Source: Syntrophomonadaceae bacterium (lineage in GTDB: Bacteria > Bacillota > Dethiobacteria > DTU022 > UBA8154). Taken from it: DNA of 11,585 bases. Of the stretch, positions 1-6,535 are shown piece by piece (position 1 is the stretch's first letter; each line of letters opens with the position of its first letter). The DNA is taken from the NCBI GenBank assembly GCA_007122565.1, contig SKTJ01000287.1, positions 1-11,585 of the forward strand, read 5' to 3'. The notes under the pieces are model-generated. The model did not search any database, was not told the origin of the DNA, and worked only from the letters and a program-made list of their open reading frames with translations. The position numbers and the translations under genes are program-made.

Positions 1-12
1 ATGGACAATTTT

Positions 13-1584
13 TTACCGCAGTTTAAACCTTTGTATTTTTCCGGTGGCGCCTTTTGGCAGTTCTGATACGATCTCAACCCAGCGGGGGTACTTATATTTA
101 GCCAGGCGGTCCAATACCCACTTTTTCAGCTCTTCCCTTAATTCATCAGAGTCTGCAAAGCCCTCACGCAACACCACGTAGGCCTTGGGTTTGATCAGTT
201 CCTTATCATCGGGGGATCCTACCACCGCACTTTCCAGAACAGCGGGATGATCGTTTATACAATTCTCCACCTCAACAGGTGATACCCAAATACCCCCCAC
301 CTTTAACATATCGTCGCCCCGTCCAGCACACCAGTAATAGCCGTCCTCATCAATATAGTACTTGTCTCCCGTATCCACCCACTCGCCCTGCATTGTTTTG
401 CGGGATTTTTCCCGTTTGCGCCAGTACTGCTGGGCAGCACTGTCTCCTTTCACAAGCAATGTCCCGATCTCGCCCTCCGGCACTTCCTGTCCCGCATCAT
501 CAACAATTTTAAATTTATAGCCGGGAACGGGCTTCCCCGTAGAGCCGGGCCGCACATCACCGGGGCGGTTTGAGATAAAGATATGGAGCATCTCTGTGGA
601 CCCGATCCCGTCCAGAATATCAAGGCCGAAACGTTCTTTCCAGCGGTAGTATATATCCGTGGGCAGGGCCTCACCCCCTGAAACACAGATACGCACGGAA
701 GAAAATTCATGTTCGCTCGTTGGATCTGCTTGTTTGATCCCTTCCCGGTCCAGCTTTTCCCTGTATTCAAGCAACTGGCCGTACAGCGTGGGTACACCGA
801 AGAAAACTGTGGGGCGGAAACGCTCAAGACTTTGGAAAATATTCTTCGGCGTGGGAGGAGCAGGATTTAACACAACTGAAGCTCCCAACTCCAGGGGGAA
901 ATACATGCTGTTACCCAGGCCATAACCGAAAAAGAGCCTCGCCCCGGAGAGAACGATATCATTATCTGTTAACCCCAGCGCGCCCCTGGCGTAGGAAGTT
1001 GCGCTTGCCACCATATCGTACTGGGAATGGATGGCCCCTTTCGGAGAACCGGTGGAGCCGGAACTGTAAAGCCAGAAACCTACATCATCCCTGGTGGTTA
1101 ATGCTGGCTTGAGCACAGCCGGGGCCTGCTTATATTTTTGCTTAAAGGGAACCCGGGCTCCATCTGCTTCCGAGAGAACCACCATATCCCGCAGATAAAA
1201 GAGGTCCCCTTTGATGCTTGTTATGAGATGGACCAGTTCTTCCGAAACAACAAGCACTTTGGCCCGGCTGTCGTTGAGATAATACTCGTAATCCTCGGGG
1301 GGGAGCATGGTATTTACAGGGACGGGCACGGCACCAATCTTAATCGCACCCCAGAACGCCGCAAAAAACTGGGGCACATCGAGCATAAGGAGCATGATCC
1401 GATCATCAATACGCACCCCCAGTTCCCGCAGGGCGTTTCCCGTCTTGTTCACCATCTTCTGAATGTCATGGTACGTATAGTTGCGCTGCTCAGTGTAAAT
1501 GGCGATCTTATCGCCCCGCCCCTCCCGGATATTCCGATCTACAAAGTAATCAGCTGCGTTAAAAAACTCCTGCTCTACAGCCAT
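13..1584 (-). CDS. benzoate-CoA ligase family protein (AMP-forming aryl/acyl-CoA synthetase)
   Basis: Encodes 523 aa of the ANL (adenylate-forming) superfamily, which activates a carboxylic acid to its acyl-AMP and then to the CoA thioester. The P-loop YSSGSTGSPKG lies at residues 173-183, the A5-type motif GIGSTE at 326-331, the ATP-ribose/hinge region from WVDTGD (402-407) to GRGDDMLKVGG (421-431), and the C-terminal catalytic Lys is K516 in PKGATGKIQRF. The segment ARLFFGYGLGN (215-225) followed by FPLELGAS is typical of benzoate and 4-hydroxybenzoate CoA ligases, so an aromatic acid is the likely substrate; which one cannot be read from the sequence. I chose the ATG at 1584 because AAGGTG sits 6 nt upstream; an in-frame ATG 45 bases further up (1629) would add a Lys/Ile-rich leader and has no comparable site. 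It lies 110 bp downstream of the creatininase-family gene on the same strand, possibly in one transcript. The stop is only 12 bases from the window edge, so its terminator is not visible. Confidence 0.9.
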   Translation of the reverse strand: MAVEQEFFNAADYFVDRNIREGRGDKIAIYTEQRNYTYHDIQKMVNKTGNALRELGVRIDDRIMLLMLDVPQFFAAFWGAIKIGAVPVPVNTMLPPEDYEYYLNDSRAKVLVVSEELVHLITSIKGDLFYLRDMVVLSEADGARVPFKQKYKQAPAVLKPALTTRDDVGFWLYSSGSTGSPKGAIHSQYDMVASATSYARGALGLTDNDIVLSGARLFFGYGLGNSMYFPLELGASVVLNPAPPTPKNIFQSLERFRPTVFFGVPTLYGQLLEYREKLDREGIKQADPTSEHEFSSVRICVSGGEALPTDIYYRWKERFGLDILDGIGSTEMLHIFISNRPGDVRPGSTGKPVPGYKFKIVDDAGQEVPEGEIGTLLVKGDSAAQQYWRKREKSRKTMQGEWVDTGDKYYIDEDGYYWCAGRGDDMLKVGGIWVSPVEVENCINDHPAVLESAVVGSPDDKELIKPKAYVVLREGFADSDELREELKKWVLDRLAKYKYPRWVEIVSELPKGATGKIQRFKLR

Positions 1585-1590
1585 TATTAA

Positions 1591-1598
1591 CACCTTCT
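1591..1598 (-). promoter_or_regulatory. ribosome binding site deciding the ligase start
   Basis: The minus-strand sequence AGAAGGTG lies 6 nt before the ATG at 1584. The longer in-frame start at 1629 lacks such a site, so this one favours the 523-aa product. Confidence 0.6.
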
Positions 1599-1694
1599 TA
1601 ATTTTTTTTATTAATACTATTTTAACCAAGTACCAGAAAAATCTCCACAGATACCACCACGAATTACCGCGCGAAACGAGTTAACTGATTTCTC

Positions 1695-2606
1695 TCAAGG
1701 GAGATACTGGAGGATGCGCAGCTGCCAAAGAAGCGGACGTACGGGGACAGGCTCTCCGCGCAAAGCAAGGCGGAAAAGCTCCATACCGATGGTCACATGA
1801 AAGCGTAACATGGCCTCTCCCCGTTCCGGAGAAGCCTCCGCCGGCGCTCCCAGGTAAGGAAGCATCTGCTTGTCGTTCACCCACCCGAGCAGCCTCGCCA
1901 GATGTTCCAGATCACGCCGCAGCTCATTAGAAAACAACCCGCACAGGCGGGAAAGTAGTATTACTCCCTTTTTGGGTAAAGGTGAAGGGGAAGAAGCCAC
2001 ATCCCGGAAAGCTTCGTCTGCAAGATTAAGATTATTGGATTTTAACGCCAGCATCAGGGATGTTTCATTGGTGCCGGCGTGGGAATCCCTATCATCGCCA
2101 CAGCAGCCGGGAGAAAGACCCGTTTCCTGCAGGAGCCTCGGATCATTTTCTACCATCATACGAAAAATAAGGTTAAATGGATTGACCACTATAAGGCGGT
2201 ATTTTTTCCAAGCCCTCCGGGCCGCCGTTTCAATCGCCAGTTGATGGCGTGGCCCGCCGTGATTATCAGATAGGAAAAGATAGCGGAATCCCTGCCCCGC
2301 CAGCTCCCGTGCCAGGGAAAGGAGTACTTTTTTAAGCAAGGGTGCCGGAAAATTGAGAGACCCTTTAACCGGCAGGGCGTCGGCACCTGTAAAAAGTGGA
2401 GGGAGCCTCAACAAGGTGTAATCGGGGAACTCCTGCTGCAAAGCTTCCGCGTAGCGCCTTTGCAGTTCCTCCGCAACGAATATATCGGTCCCCACCGGGA
2501 GATGAGGCCCATGCGCTTCAACCGGACTGACAGACATTAAGATGATGGTTTTATTACGGTCCAGATCTTTGATTTCTTTTATGGTAAGCTCCAGGTAATC
2601 AAGCAT
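1695..2606 (-). CDS. creatininase-family metal-dependent hydrolase
   Basis: Encodes 303 aa with the hallmark residues of the creatininase (creatinine amidohydrolase) family. PVEAHGPHLPVGTD at residues 28-41 carries E30, H32 and D41, with the same spacing as the first metal ligands of Pseudomonas creatininase. SDNHGG at 113-118 carries H116, and DSHAGTNETS at 174-183 carries H176 and E181. Family members are dinuclear metal amidohydrolases, but the fold covers many substrates (creatinine, the riboflavin/F420 pathway deformylase ArfB, the mycofactocin peptidase MftE), so no substrate is assigned. The position after HGG is Pro where many relatives have Asn. The start is ATG at 2606, with GAGGT 7 nt upstream. 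It is likely transcribed from a TATAAT -10 at 2654-2659 and may continue into the CoA ligase; a functional link between the two is only inferred. A near-intact family length suggests an active enzyme. Confidence 0.85.
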   Translation of the reverse strand: MLDYLELTIKEIKDLDRNKTIILMSVSPVEAHGPHLPVGTDIFVAEELQRRYAEALQQEFPDYTLLRLPPLFTGADALPVKGSLNFPAPLLKKVLLSLARELAGQGFRYLFLSDNHGGPRHQLAIETAARRAWKKYRLIVVNPFNLIFRMMVENDPRLLQETGLSPGCCGDDRDSHAGTNETSLMLALKSNNLNLADEAFRDVASSPSPLPKKGVILLSRLCGLFSNELRRDLEHLARLLGWVNDKQMLPYLGAPAEASPERGEAMLRFHVTIGMELFRLALRGEPVPVRPLLWQLRILQYLP

Positions 2607-2653
2607 TTGCAGGACCTCTTTTTTTAAGATAACCTTTATTTCTCCATTTGTCT

Positions 2654-2659
2654 ATTATA
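2654..2659 (-). promoter_or_regulatory. candidate -10 for the creatininase-ligase unit
   Basis: A perfect TATAAT on the minus strand, 48 bases before the creatininase start. The hexamer 17 bases further up (TGAAAA) is a poor -35, so this is a partial promoter match. Confidence 0.4.
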
Positions 2660-2695
2660 TCCTGCATAGCCGAAATTTTCATCTATCCGTCTGTA

Positions 2696-2718
2696 TTGGT
2701 TAATCTGGGTTGGTTAAT
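2696..2718 (+). repeat. 9-bp direct repeat TTGGTTAAT
   Basis: TTGGTTAAT occurs at 2696-2704 and again at 2710-2718, a 14-bp period, in the divergent region between the creatininase gene and mntR. The second copy runs into the palindrome TTAATTAA. It may be a regulatory site; no regulator is recognised. Confidence 0.4.
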
Positions 2719-2733
2719 TAAGTGCAAATAAAT

Positions 2734-2765
2734 CTAAAACTTTTAGTTATGCCTAATATTTTTAG
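2734..2765 (+). promoter_or_regulatory. paired 13-bp palindromes, possible MntR operators of mntR
   Basis: CTAAAACTTTTAG (2734-2746) is a perfect inverted repeat about one central base, and CTAATATTTTTAG (2753-2765) is a near copy 19 bp further on. DtxR/MntR proteins bind AT-rich palindromes of this general kind, often as two dimers, so autoregulation of mntR is plausible. The sequence does not match a consensus I can state with certainty. Confidence 0.4.
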
Positions 2766-2811
2766 CGCATATATAAGTTATGAGATATAAATTTTGTTAG
2801 GGTGACATATT

Positions 2812-3288
2812 ATGACAATAACTGATGAAGGGTTTTATACTGCCAGGGGATACGAAATTACTGCCGGGGAAAATGCCTTAACAGCAAGCATGGAAGATTA
2901 TTTAGAAATGATTTACCGTTTAAGTCAGGAGAACGGTTATACCAGGGTAAACGACTTAGCGTCCAGTCTAAATGTTCAGCCACCCTCTGTTACTAAAATG
3001 ATTCAGAAACTGGCTGAAAAAAAACTCATAGATTATGAAAAATATGGCATGATTCATCTAACAGCTGAAGGGGAAAAGCTGGGGAAATATTTTTTGCAAA
3101 GGCATAATACCTTAAAAGAGTTTCTAAGTTTAATTGGTGCAACTGAAAACCTCCAAAAAGATGTGGAAACAATGGAGCATTATGTAAGTATTAACAATTT
3201 CAGAGTTATCTCCACATTAGTGAGCTTTATGAAAGAACATAGTCACTTCCTGAGCCAATTCCATGAATATAAAAGCAAACTACCCTAA
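2812..3288 (+). CDS. mntR: MntR-type (DtxR family) manganese-dependent transcriptional regulator
   Basis: Encodes 158 aa. Residues 27-95 form the winged helix-turn-helix, with a recognition-helix segment QPPSVTKMIQKL (56-67) close to Bacillus subtilis MntR HPSSVTKMVQKL. All six ligands known for the MntR metal sites can be placed: D29 and E32 in MEDYLE, H98 in QRHN, and E119, E122, H123 in DVETMEHY. The Asp at the first position (Met in DtxR/IdeR) points to Mn(II) rather than Fe(II) sensing. There is a ~21-residue N-terminal extension before MEDYLE compared with B. subtilis MntR. Start is ATG at 2812 with AGGGTG 7 nt upstream. Like other members it should repress Mn uptake when metal is abundant; the metal ABC genes just downstream are the obvious target. 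It ends in its own terminator and is AT-rich (two 60-base stretches I counted were 28% and 35% GC). Confidence 0.92.
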   Translation: MTITDEGFYTARGYEITAGENALTASMEDYLEMIYRLSQENGYTRVNDLASSLNVQPPSVTKMIQKLAEKKLIDYEKYGMIHLTAEGEKLGKYFLQRHNTLKEFLSLIGATENLQKDVETMEHYVSINNFRVISTLVSFMKEHSHFLSQFHEYKSKLP

Positions 3289-3306
3289 CCTGGATAAACC
3301 AGTAGA

Positions 3307-3343
3307 TAGCAGGTAGCTGGTAGCAGGTAGGGGCCTAAGCTAC
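3307..3343 (+). repeat. 10-bp direct repeat with inverted ends
   Basis: TAGCAGGTAG occurs at 3307-3316 and 3321-3330, a 14-bp period. GTAGCT (3313-3318) is complementary to AGCTAC (3338-3343), so the stretch may fold. It lies between the mntR stop codon and its terminator. Confidence 0.5.
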
Positions 3344-3373
3344 TAATAAAAACAGGATAAGCAAAACAAGGTC

Positions 3374-3415
3374 AAAAGATCAGGTGCTTTGATTTCAAAG
3401 TTTCTGGTCTTTTTT
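3374..3415 (+). terminator. rho-independent terminator of mntR
   Basis: AAAAGATCAG (3374-3383) pairs with CTGGTCTTTT (3404-3413, one G-U pair). An inner stem CTTTG/CAAAG closes the loop and a run of six T follows the stem. It separates mntR from the transporter operon. Confidence 0.8.
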
Positions 3416-3457
3416 AACTTTATGTACATAGAACTTGCCAGATAGACAAGCACCCAA

Positions 3458-3473
3458 ATTAACTTACGTTAAT
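3458..3473 (+). promoter_or_regulatory. 16-bp palindrome over the -35 region, possible MntR operator
   Basis: ATTAAC-TTAC-GTTAAT is a perfect inverted repeat with a 4-base centre. It covers the putative -35 of the transporter operon, where a bound repressor would block transcription. Assignment to MntR is inferred from position and neighbour only. Confidence 0.4.
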
Positions 3474-3486
3474 ACAATACTATTAT
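3459..3486 (+). promoter_or_regulatory. candidate promoter of the metal ABC operon
   Basis: TTAACT (3459-3464), a 16-bp spacer and TATTAT (3481-3486) give a fair sigma-A match (4/6 and 5/6), 75 bases before the ATPase start and after the mntR terminator. Confidence 0.45.
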
Positions 3487-3540
3487 CTGAGGTTAGACGC
3501 AGTTAACAATCTTAATCGCTACTACCTCTCATTAATTATA

Positions 3541-3546
3541 AAGGAG
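3541..3546 (+). promoter_or_regulatory. unusually distant ribosome binding site of the ATPase gene
   Basis: AAGGAG is 14 nt from the ATG at 3561, longer than usual. A minimal frame TTG-AAT-TAA (3552-3560) begins 5 nt after it and ends directly against the ATG. An in-frame TAA at 3558 excludes an earlier start for the ATPase. Confidence 0.55.
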
Positions 3547-3560
3547 TGTCGTTGAATTAA

Positions 3561-4316
3561 ATGAAAATAGTCGTTGATGTAAGGAATTTATCTGTTTCTT
3601 ACGATGGCAAAAAAGCCTTCGAAGATATTTCTTTTTCAATACCTGCCAAGCAAATTGTGGGGATTATTGGACCTAACGGTTCGGGAAAATCAACGTTAAT
3701 TAAAGCTATTATGGGCTTACTGGTTGTTGACCAGGGAATAGTATCCATTATGAATCAGCCTGTTTCAAGGGCTCGCAAAAAAATCGCCTATGTTCCTCAA
3801 AGAAATGCGATCGACTCCGATTTCCCTGTTTTGGTTGAAGATGTGGTGATGATGGGACGCTATCCCCATATGTCCTGGTGGGGGTTTCCCAGTGCAAAAG
3901 ACAGGCAAGTCACAGAGGAAAGTCTGATCCGGGTGGGAATGATTGAACTGCGAAAAAGACAAATAGGCCAGTTATCAGGAGGGCAACAACAAAGAGTTTT
4001 TTTAGCACGTGCATTAGCCCAGGAGGCAGAACTACTATTTCTAGATGAACCTTTTGCCGGAATTGACATTGCTTCTGAAGGTATGATTATGAAACTGCTA
4101 AAAAACCTTAGGGATCAGGGCAATACGTTGTTTGTTGTGCATCATGACTTAAGTAAAGCAGAAAGCTATTTTGACAGTCTGATACTTTTAAAAAATAAGC
4201 TTATTGTTTATGGCAAATGGGAAGATGTCTTTAAATTGGAGTACTTACGTATGGCTTATGATGATAGGGTCGCCACCTTCACCACGGACAATGAACTAAT
4301 GGTGGTAAACGGCTAG
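3561..4316 (+). CDS. mntB: metal (manganese-type) ABC transporter ATP-binding protein
   Basis: Encodes a 251-aa cytoplasmic ATPase that powers metal import through the adjoining permease. Visible motifs are Walker A GPNGSGKST (37-45), Q-loop Q80 in YVPQR, the ABC signature LSGGQQQR (138-145), Walker B LLFLDEP (158-164) and the H-loop H195 in VVHHD. Length and the segment MMGRYPHMSWWG (97-108) fit the cluster-9 Zn/Mn/Fe importer ATPases (MntB/PsaB/ZnuC type). Start is fixed at ATG 3561 by an in-frame stop directly upstream. The stop codon TAG abuts the permease ATG, so the two are translationally coupled. Mn rather than Zn is inferred from the neighbouring MntR and the binding protein's ligands. 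Confidence 0.93.
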   Translation: MKIVVDVRNLSVSYDGKKAFEDISFSIPAKQIVGIIGPNGSGKSTLIKAIMGLLVVDQGIVSIMNQPVSRARKKIAYVPQRNAIDSDFPVLVEDVVMMGRYPHMSWWGFPSAKDRQVTEESLIRVGMIELRKRQIGQLSGGQQQRVFLARALAQEAELLFLDEPFAGIDIASEGMIMKLLKNLRDQGNTLFVVHHDLSKAESYFDSLILLKNKLIVYGKWEDVFKLEYLRMAYDDRVATFTTDNELMVVNG

Positions 4317-5207
4317 ATGGAAAACCTGATATTCTTCATTGATGCGTTAGCTAAGTACCAGTATCTGCAAAATGCTATGGCTGCAGGAATAATGGTGGGG
4401 ATTGTTTGTGGAATCATCGGGTGTTTTATCATATTAAGAGGCATGGCACTGATGGGTGATGCCATTTCTCATGCTGTTCTCCCTGGTGTGGTTATTGCTT
4501 ATTTTCTCGGCATCAGTTTTTTTATTGGTGCAGTGGTTACTGGTGTGCTGACCGCCCTGGGAATAGGATATATCTCACAAAACAGCAAAATAAAACACGA
4601 TTCTGCCATCGGGATTATGTTTACAGCTGCCTTTGCTTTAGGTGTTGTTTTAATTACGCTGCGGAGAGGAACGGGCGTAGACCTGTGGCACATTTTATTT
4701 GGCAATGTATTAGCCGTTTCAAGGGCTGATTTATGGATGACCTTTATTATTGGTGTGGTTGTTTTACTAAGCATCGTTCTCTTTTATAAGCAGTTGTTAT
4801 TGAGTACTTTTGACCCTACCATGGCCCGAGCCATTGGCCTGCCCACCAAACTCATTCATTACTTATTAATGCTAATGCTCTCCCTGGTTACGGTAGCTTC
4901 CCTGAAAACTGTAGGTATTGTGCTGGTAGTCGCCATGTTAATAACCCCGGGAGCCACTGCTTACCTGTTAACTAACCGCTTGCAGGTAATGTTAGTATTG
5001 TCAGTGATGTTTGGCGTATTTTCCTCAATAGTGGGCGTTTATTTTTCTTTCATCTATGATGTGGCAACAGGAGCTTCTATCGTCCTTGTTGCTTCAATTT
5101 TATTCGCCTTCTGTTTCTTCTTCTCTCCGAAACAAGGCATAATACTCCGGGGTTTTCGCTCCAGAACGCTTCGGATTGAAAATCAAGTTAAAAAGGAGAC
5201 ATGGTAA
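4317..5207 (+). CDS. mntC: metal ABC transporter permease (ABC-3 family)
   Basis: Encodes a 296-aa polytopic membrane protein of the ABC-3 family forming the import channel. Hydrophobic stretches lie roughly at 20-40, 54-85 (probably two), 97-115, 137-157, 178-208, 223-245 and 252-270. The family signature MGDAISHAVLPG is at 46-57; HILFGNVLAVS (125-135) resembles the Mn/Fe members more than ZnuB; DPTMARAIGLP (166-176) is the cytoplasmic coupling-loop region, and ITPGATA lies at 209-215. The ATG follows the ATPase stop with no gap; GGTGG inside the end of the ATPase gene can serve as ribosome binding site. Its stop TAA abuts the next ATG, and AAGGAG within its last codons serves the next gene. 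The positively charged tail is probably cytoplasmic. Confidence 0.93.
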   Translation: MENLIFFIDALAKYQYLQNAMAAGIMVGIVCGIIGCFIILRGMALMGDAISHAVLPGVVIAYFLGISFFIGAVVTGVLTALGIGYISQNSKIKHDSAIGIMFTAAFALGVVLITLRRGTGVDLWHILFGNVLAVSRADLWMTFIIGVVVLLSIVLFYKQLLLSTFDPTMARAIGLPTKLIHYLLMLMLSLVTVASLKTVGIVLVVAMLITPGATAYLLTNRLQVMLVLSVMFGVFSSIVGVYFSFIYDVATGASIVLVASILFAFCFFFSPKQGIILRGFRSRTLRIENQVKKETW

Positions 5208-6110
5208 ATGTTTAGCAAACATCTTGTTTGTTTGGTTTGTATTATGGCACTAATGGGAGTGCTTATCACGGGTTGCGGCAACCAGGAAGCTGAAAACCAG
5301 GAAGGCTTACAAATAGTCACCAGCATTTCTATTTTGGCCGATCTGGCAGAAAACATTGTGGGTGACCGGGGCACTGTGGTCTTTCTTGTACCTGTAGGTG
5401 ATAACCCGGAAGATTATGAACCTCTGCCCAGTGACATGCAAAAGGTAAGTAATGCAGATGTCTTATTTGTAAACGGCTGGGGCCTGGAAGAAGGCATAGA
5501 AAGGTCGATGGCTCATATAACTGACAACATAGTATTTGTTACTGAAGGCATTACGCCAATTCCTTTAGTAGGCGAGGATGCGCCCGACCCCCATGCCTGG
5601 TTCGATGCTTCACTTGTAGCTGATTTTTATATAGAAAATATTTTAACTGCATTGGTTGCATTAGATCCCGCCGGAGCAGAGGAATATGGTCGAAATGCTG
5701 CAGCTTATGTGGATAAATTAAAAGAATTGGATACCTGGATTAAGGAACAGGTAAAAAAGATTCCAGAGGATAACAGGATTATTGTGGTTAGTGAAAATGC
5801 CTTAAAATACTTTGGTAAAGCATATGGCTTCCAGACAGAGGGGATTTGGGAATTAAATTCACATGAAGAAGGTACACCCCAGCAAATGTCCAGAGTTGTT
5901 GACCTGGTTGTGGAAAGAAGAATCCCCGCTGTCTTTGTTGAGAGCACCGTGGATCAAAGATATATGGCAATTATTAGCGATGAAACAGCAGTGCCGATCG
6001 CAGGTGAAATCTATACGGATGCCCTTGGCTTACAGGGAAGTGCTGCAGATACTTATATTAAGATGATGCAATATAACACGAATGTAATTGTCCAGGGGTT
6101 AAGCCAATGA
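5208..6110 (+). CDS. mntA: metal ABC transporter substrate-binding lipoprotein (TroA/PsaA/MntC-like)
   Basis: Encodes a 300-aa extracytoplasmic binding protein of cluster 9. A signal peptide ends in the lipobox ITGC (20-23), giving lipidation at C23. Characterised relatives use H-H-E-D (PsaA, MntC) or H-H-H-D (TroA). Here the first position, normally His in DPHxYEP, is Glu (E68 in NPEDYEP); the others are H129 (DPHAW), E196 (VVSENALKYF) and D271 (YTDALG). Glu at the third position and the lack of a His-rich loop favour Mn(II)/Fe(II) over Zn(II). The segment from about 160 to 185 is the long backbone helix of this fold. It ends the operon: AAGGAG is 9 nt before the ATG, and the permease stop TAA directly precedes it. 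Metal identity is inferred, and the Glu at position 68 makes affinity and selectivity uncertain. Confidence 0.92.
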   Translation: MFSKHLVCLVCIMALMGVLITGCGNQEAENQEGLQIVTSISILADLAENIVGDRGTVVFLVPVGDNPEDYEPLPSDMQKVSNADVLFVNGWGLEEGIERSMAHITDNIVFVTEGITPIPLVGEDAPDPHAWFDASLVADFYIENILTALVALDPAGAEEYGRNAAAYVDKLKELDTWIKEQVKKIPEDNRIIVVSENALKYFGKAYGFQTEGIWELNSHEEGTPQQMSRVVDLVVERRIPAVFVESTVDQRYMAIISDETAVPIAGEIYTDALGLQGSAADTYIKMMQYNTNVIVQGLSQ

Positions 6111-6148
6111 AATAAATGTTATTTAGTAACTGCTCAGGTATAATTTGC

Positions 6149-6331
6149 AGCGGGGTTCAGGATACCTGTTCGAAACCGCAGTCTCAAGTTAAAAATACAG
6201 GGGTTGCCTTTGCCGACCCGGCTCACATGCTTTGGCTCGCTGCGCTCAAACACGTAGCATGTGGAAACCCCGGTCCGGCAAAGCCTTTTAACCCAAGCCT
6301 GAACGGTTACTCACAGGTAATCCTGAACCCT
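6149..6331. repeat. large imperfect palindrome with a dispersed 45-bp repeat at its left end
   Basis: Outer arms: GGGTTCAGGATACCTGT (6153-6169) is complementary to 6313-6330 with one extra base. Inner arms: GCCTTTGCCG (6206-6215) pairs with 6276-6285 (one mismatch), and CACATGCT (6224-6231) pairs with AGCATGTG (6256-6263). The left end, 6149-6193, recurs in the opposite orientation at 10047-10091 with 43 of 45 bases identical. The right inner arm is followed by TTTT, so it could also end transcription of the metal operon. No protein coding is credible here. It looks like a small non-autonomous palindromic element. Confidence 0.7.
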
Positions 6332-6362
6332 TTTGTGCTATTTTCAAGAGTGCTGAGTTGTT

Positions 6363-6383
6363 ACGTTATTTAAAGAATAACGT
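6363..6383. repeat. short perfect inverted repeat
   Basis: ACGTTATT (6363-6370) and AATAACGT (6376-6383) are perfectly complementary around TAAAG. It lies between the large palindrome and the next hairpin; its function is unknown. Confidence 0.45.
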
Positions 6384-6385
6384 TT

Positions 6386-6422
6386 GAGAAAAAGCTGAGA
6401 GTGGGACTCTGCTCTCAGCTTT
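6386..6422 (-). terminator. hairpin, probable minus-strand terminator
   Basis: AAAGCTGAGAG (6391-6401) pairs perfectly with CTCTCAGCTTT (6412-6422). Read on the minus strand the stem is followed by T5 and CTC; on the plus strand only TTT follows and then A's. It could end readthrough from the tRNA-Pro side. Confidence 0.55.
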
Positions 6423-6484
6423 AAAAACTCTAAATCGGGGTCAAAAGATAAGAGGTAAGCGCAACCGGCTCCCGTATTTTATGC

Positions 6485-6520
6485 CAAACGTGAGGCCGAA
6501 GCCTCACGTTTGTTTTGAAA
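6485..6520. terminator. 12-bp hairpin with UUCG loop, probable terminator downstream of tRNA-Pro
   Basis: CAAACGTGAGGC (6485-6496) pairs with 6501-6512. Read on the minus strand the loop is the very stable c(UUCG)g, 23 bases after the tRNA CCA end. The T-rich tail is better on the plus strand (TTTGTTTTG), so it may work in both directions. Confidence 0.6.
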
Positions 6521-6535
6521 ACTGATCTTTTATCG

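Noticed and set aside
1585..1629. Longer N-terminus for the CoA ligase starting at 1629
   Set aside because: The extra 15 residues are low-complexity Lys/Ile/Val and the good ribosome binding site serves the ATG at 1584.
3289..3560. Manganese riboswitch (yybP-ykoY type) ahead of the transporter
   Set aside because: I found no matching conserved loops; the region is explained by a terminator, a promoter and a palindrome.
6116..6373. 85-codon open frame after the metal operon
   Set aside because: It runs through the large palindrome and both its arms, has no ribosome binding site and no family resemblance; it is an accident of the repeat.
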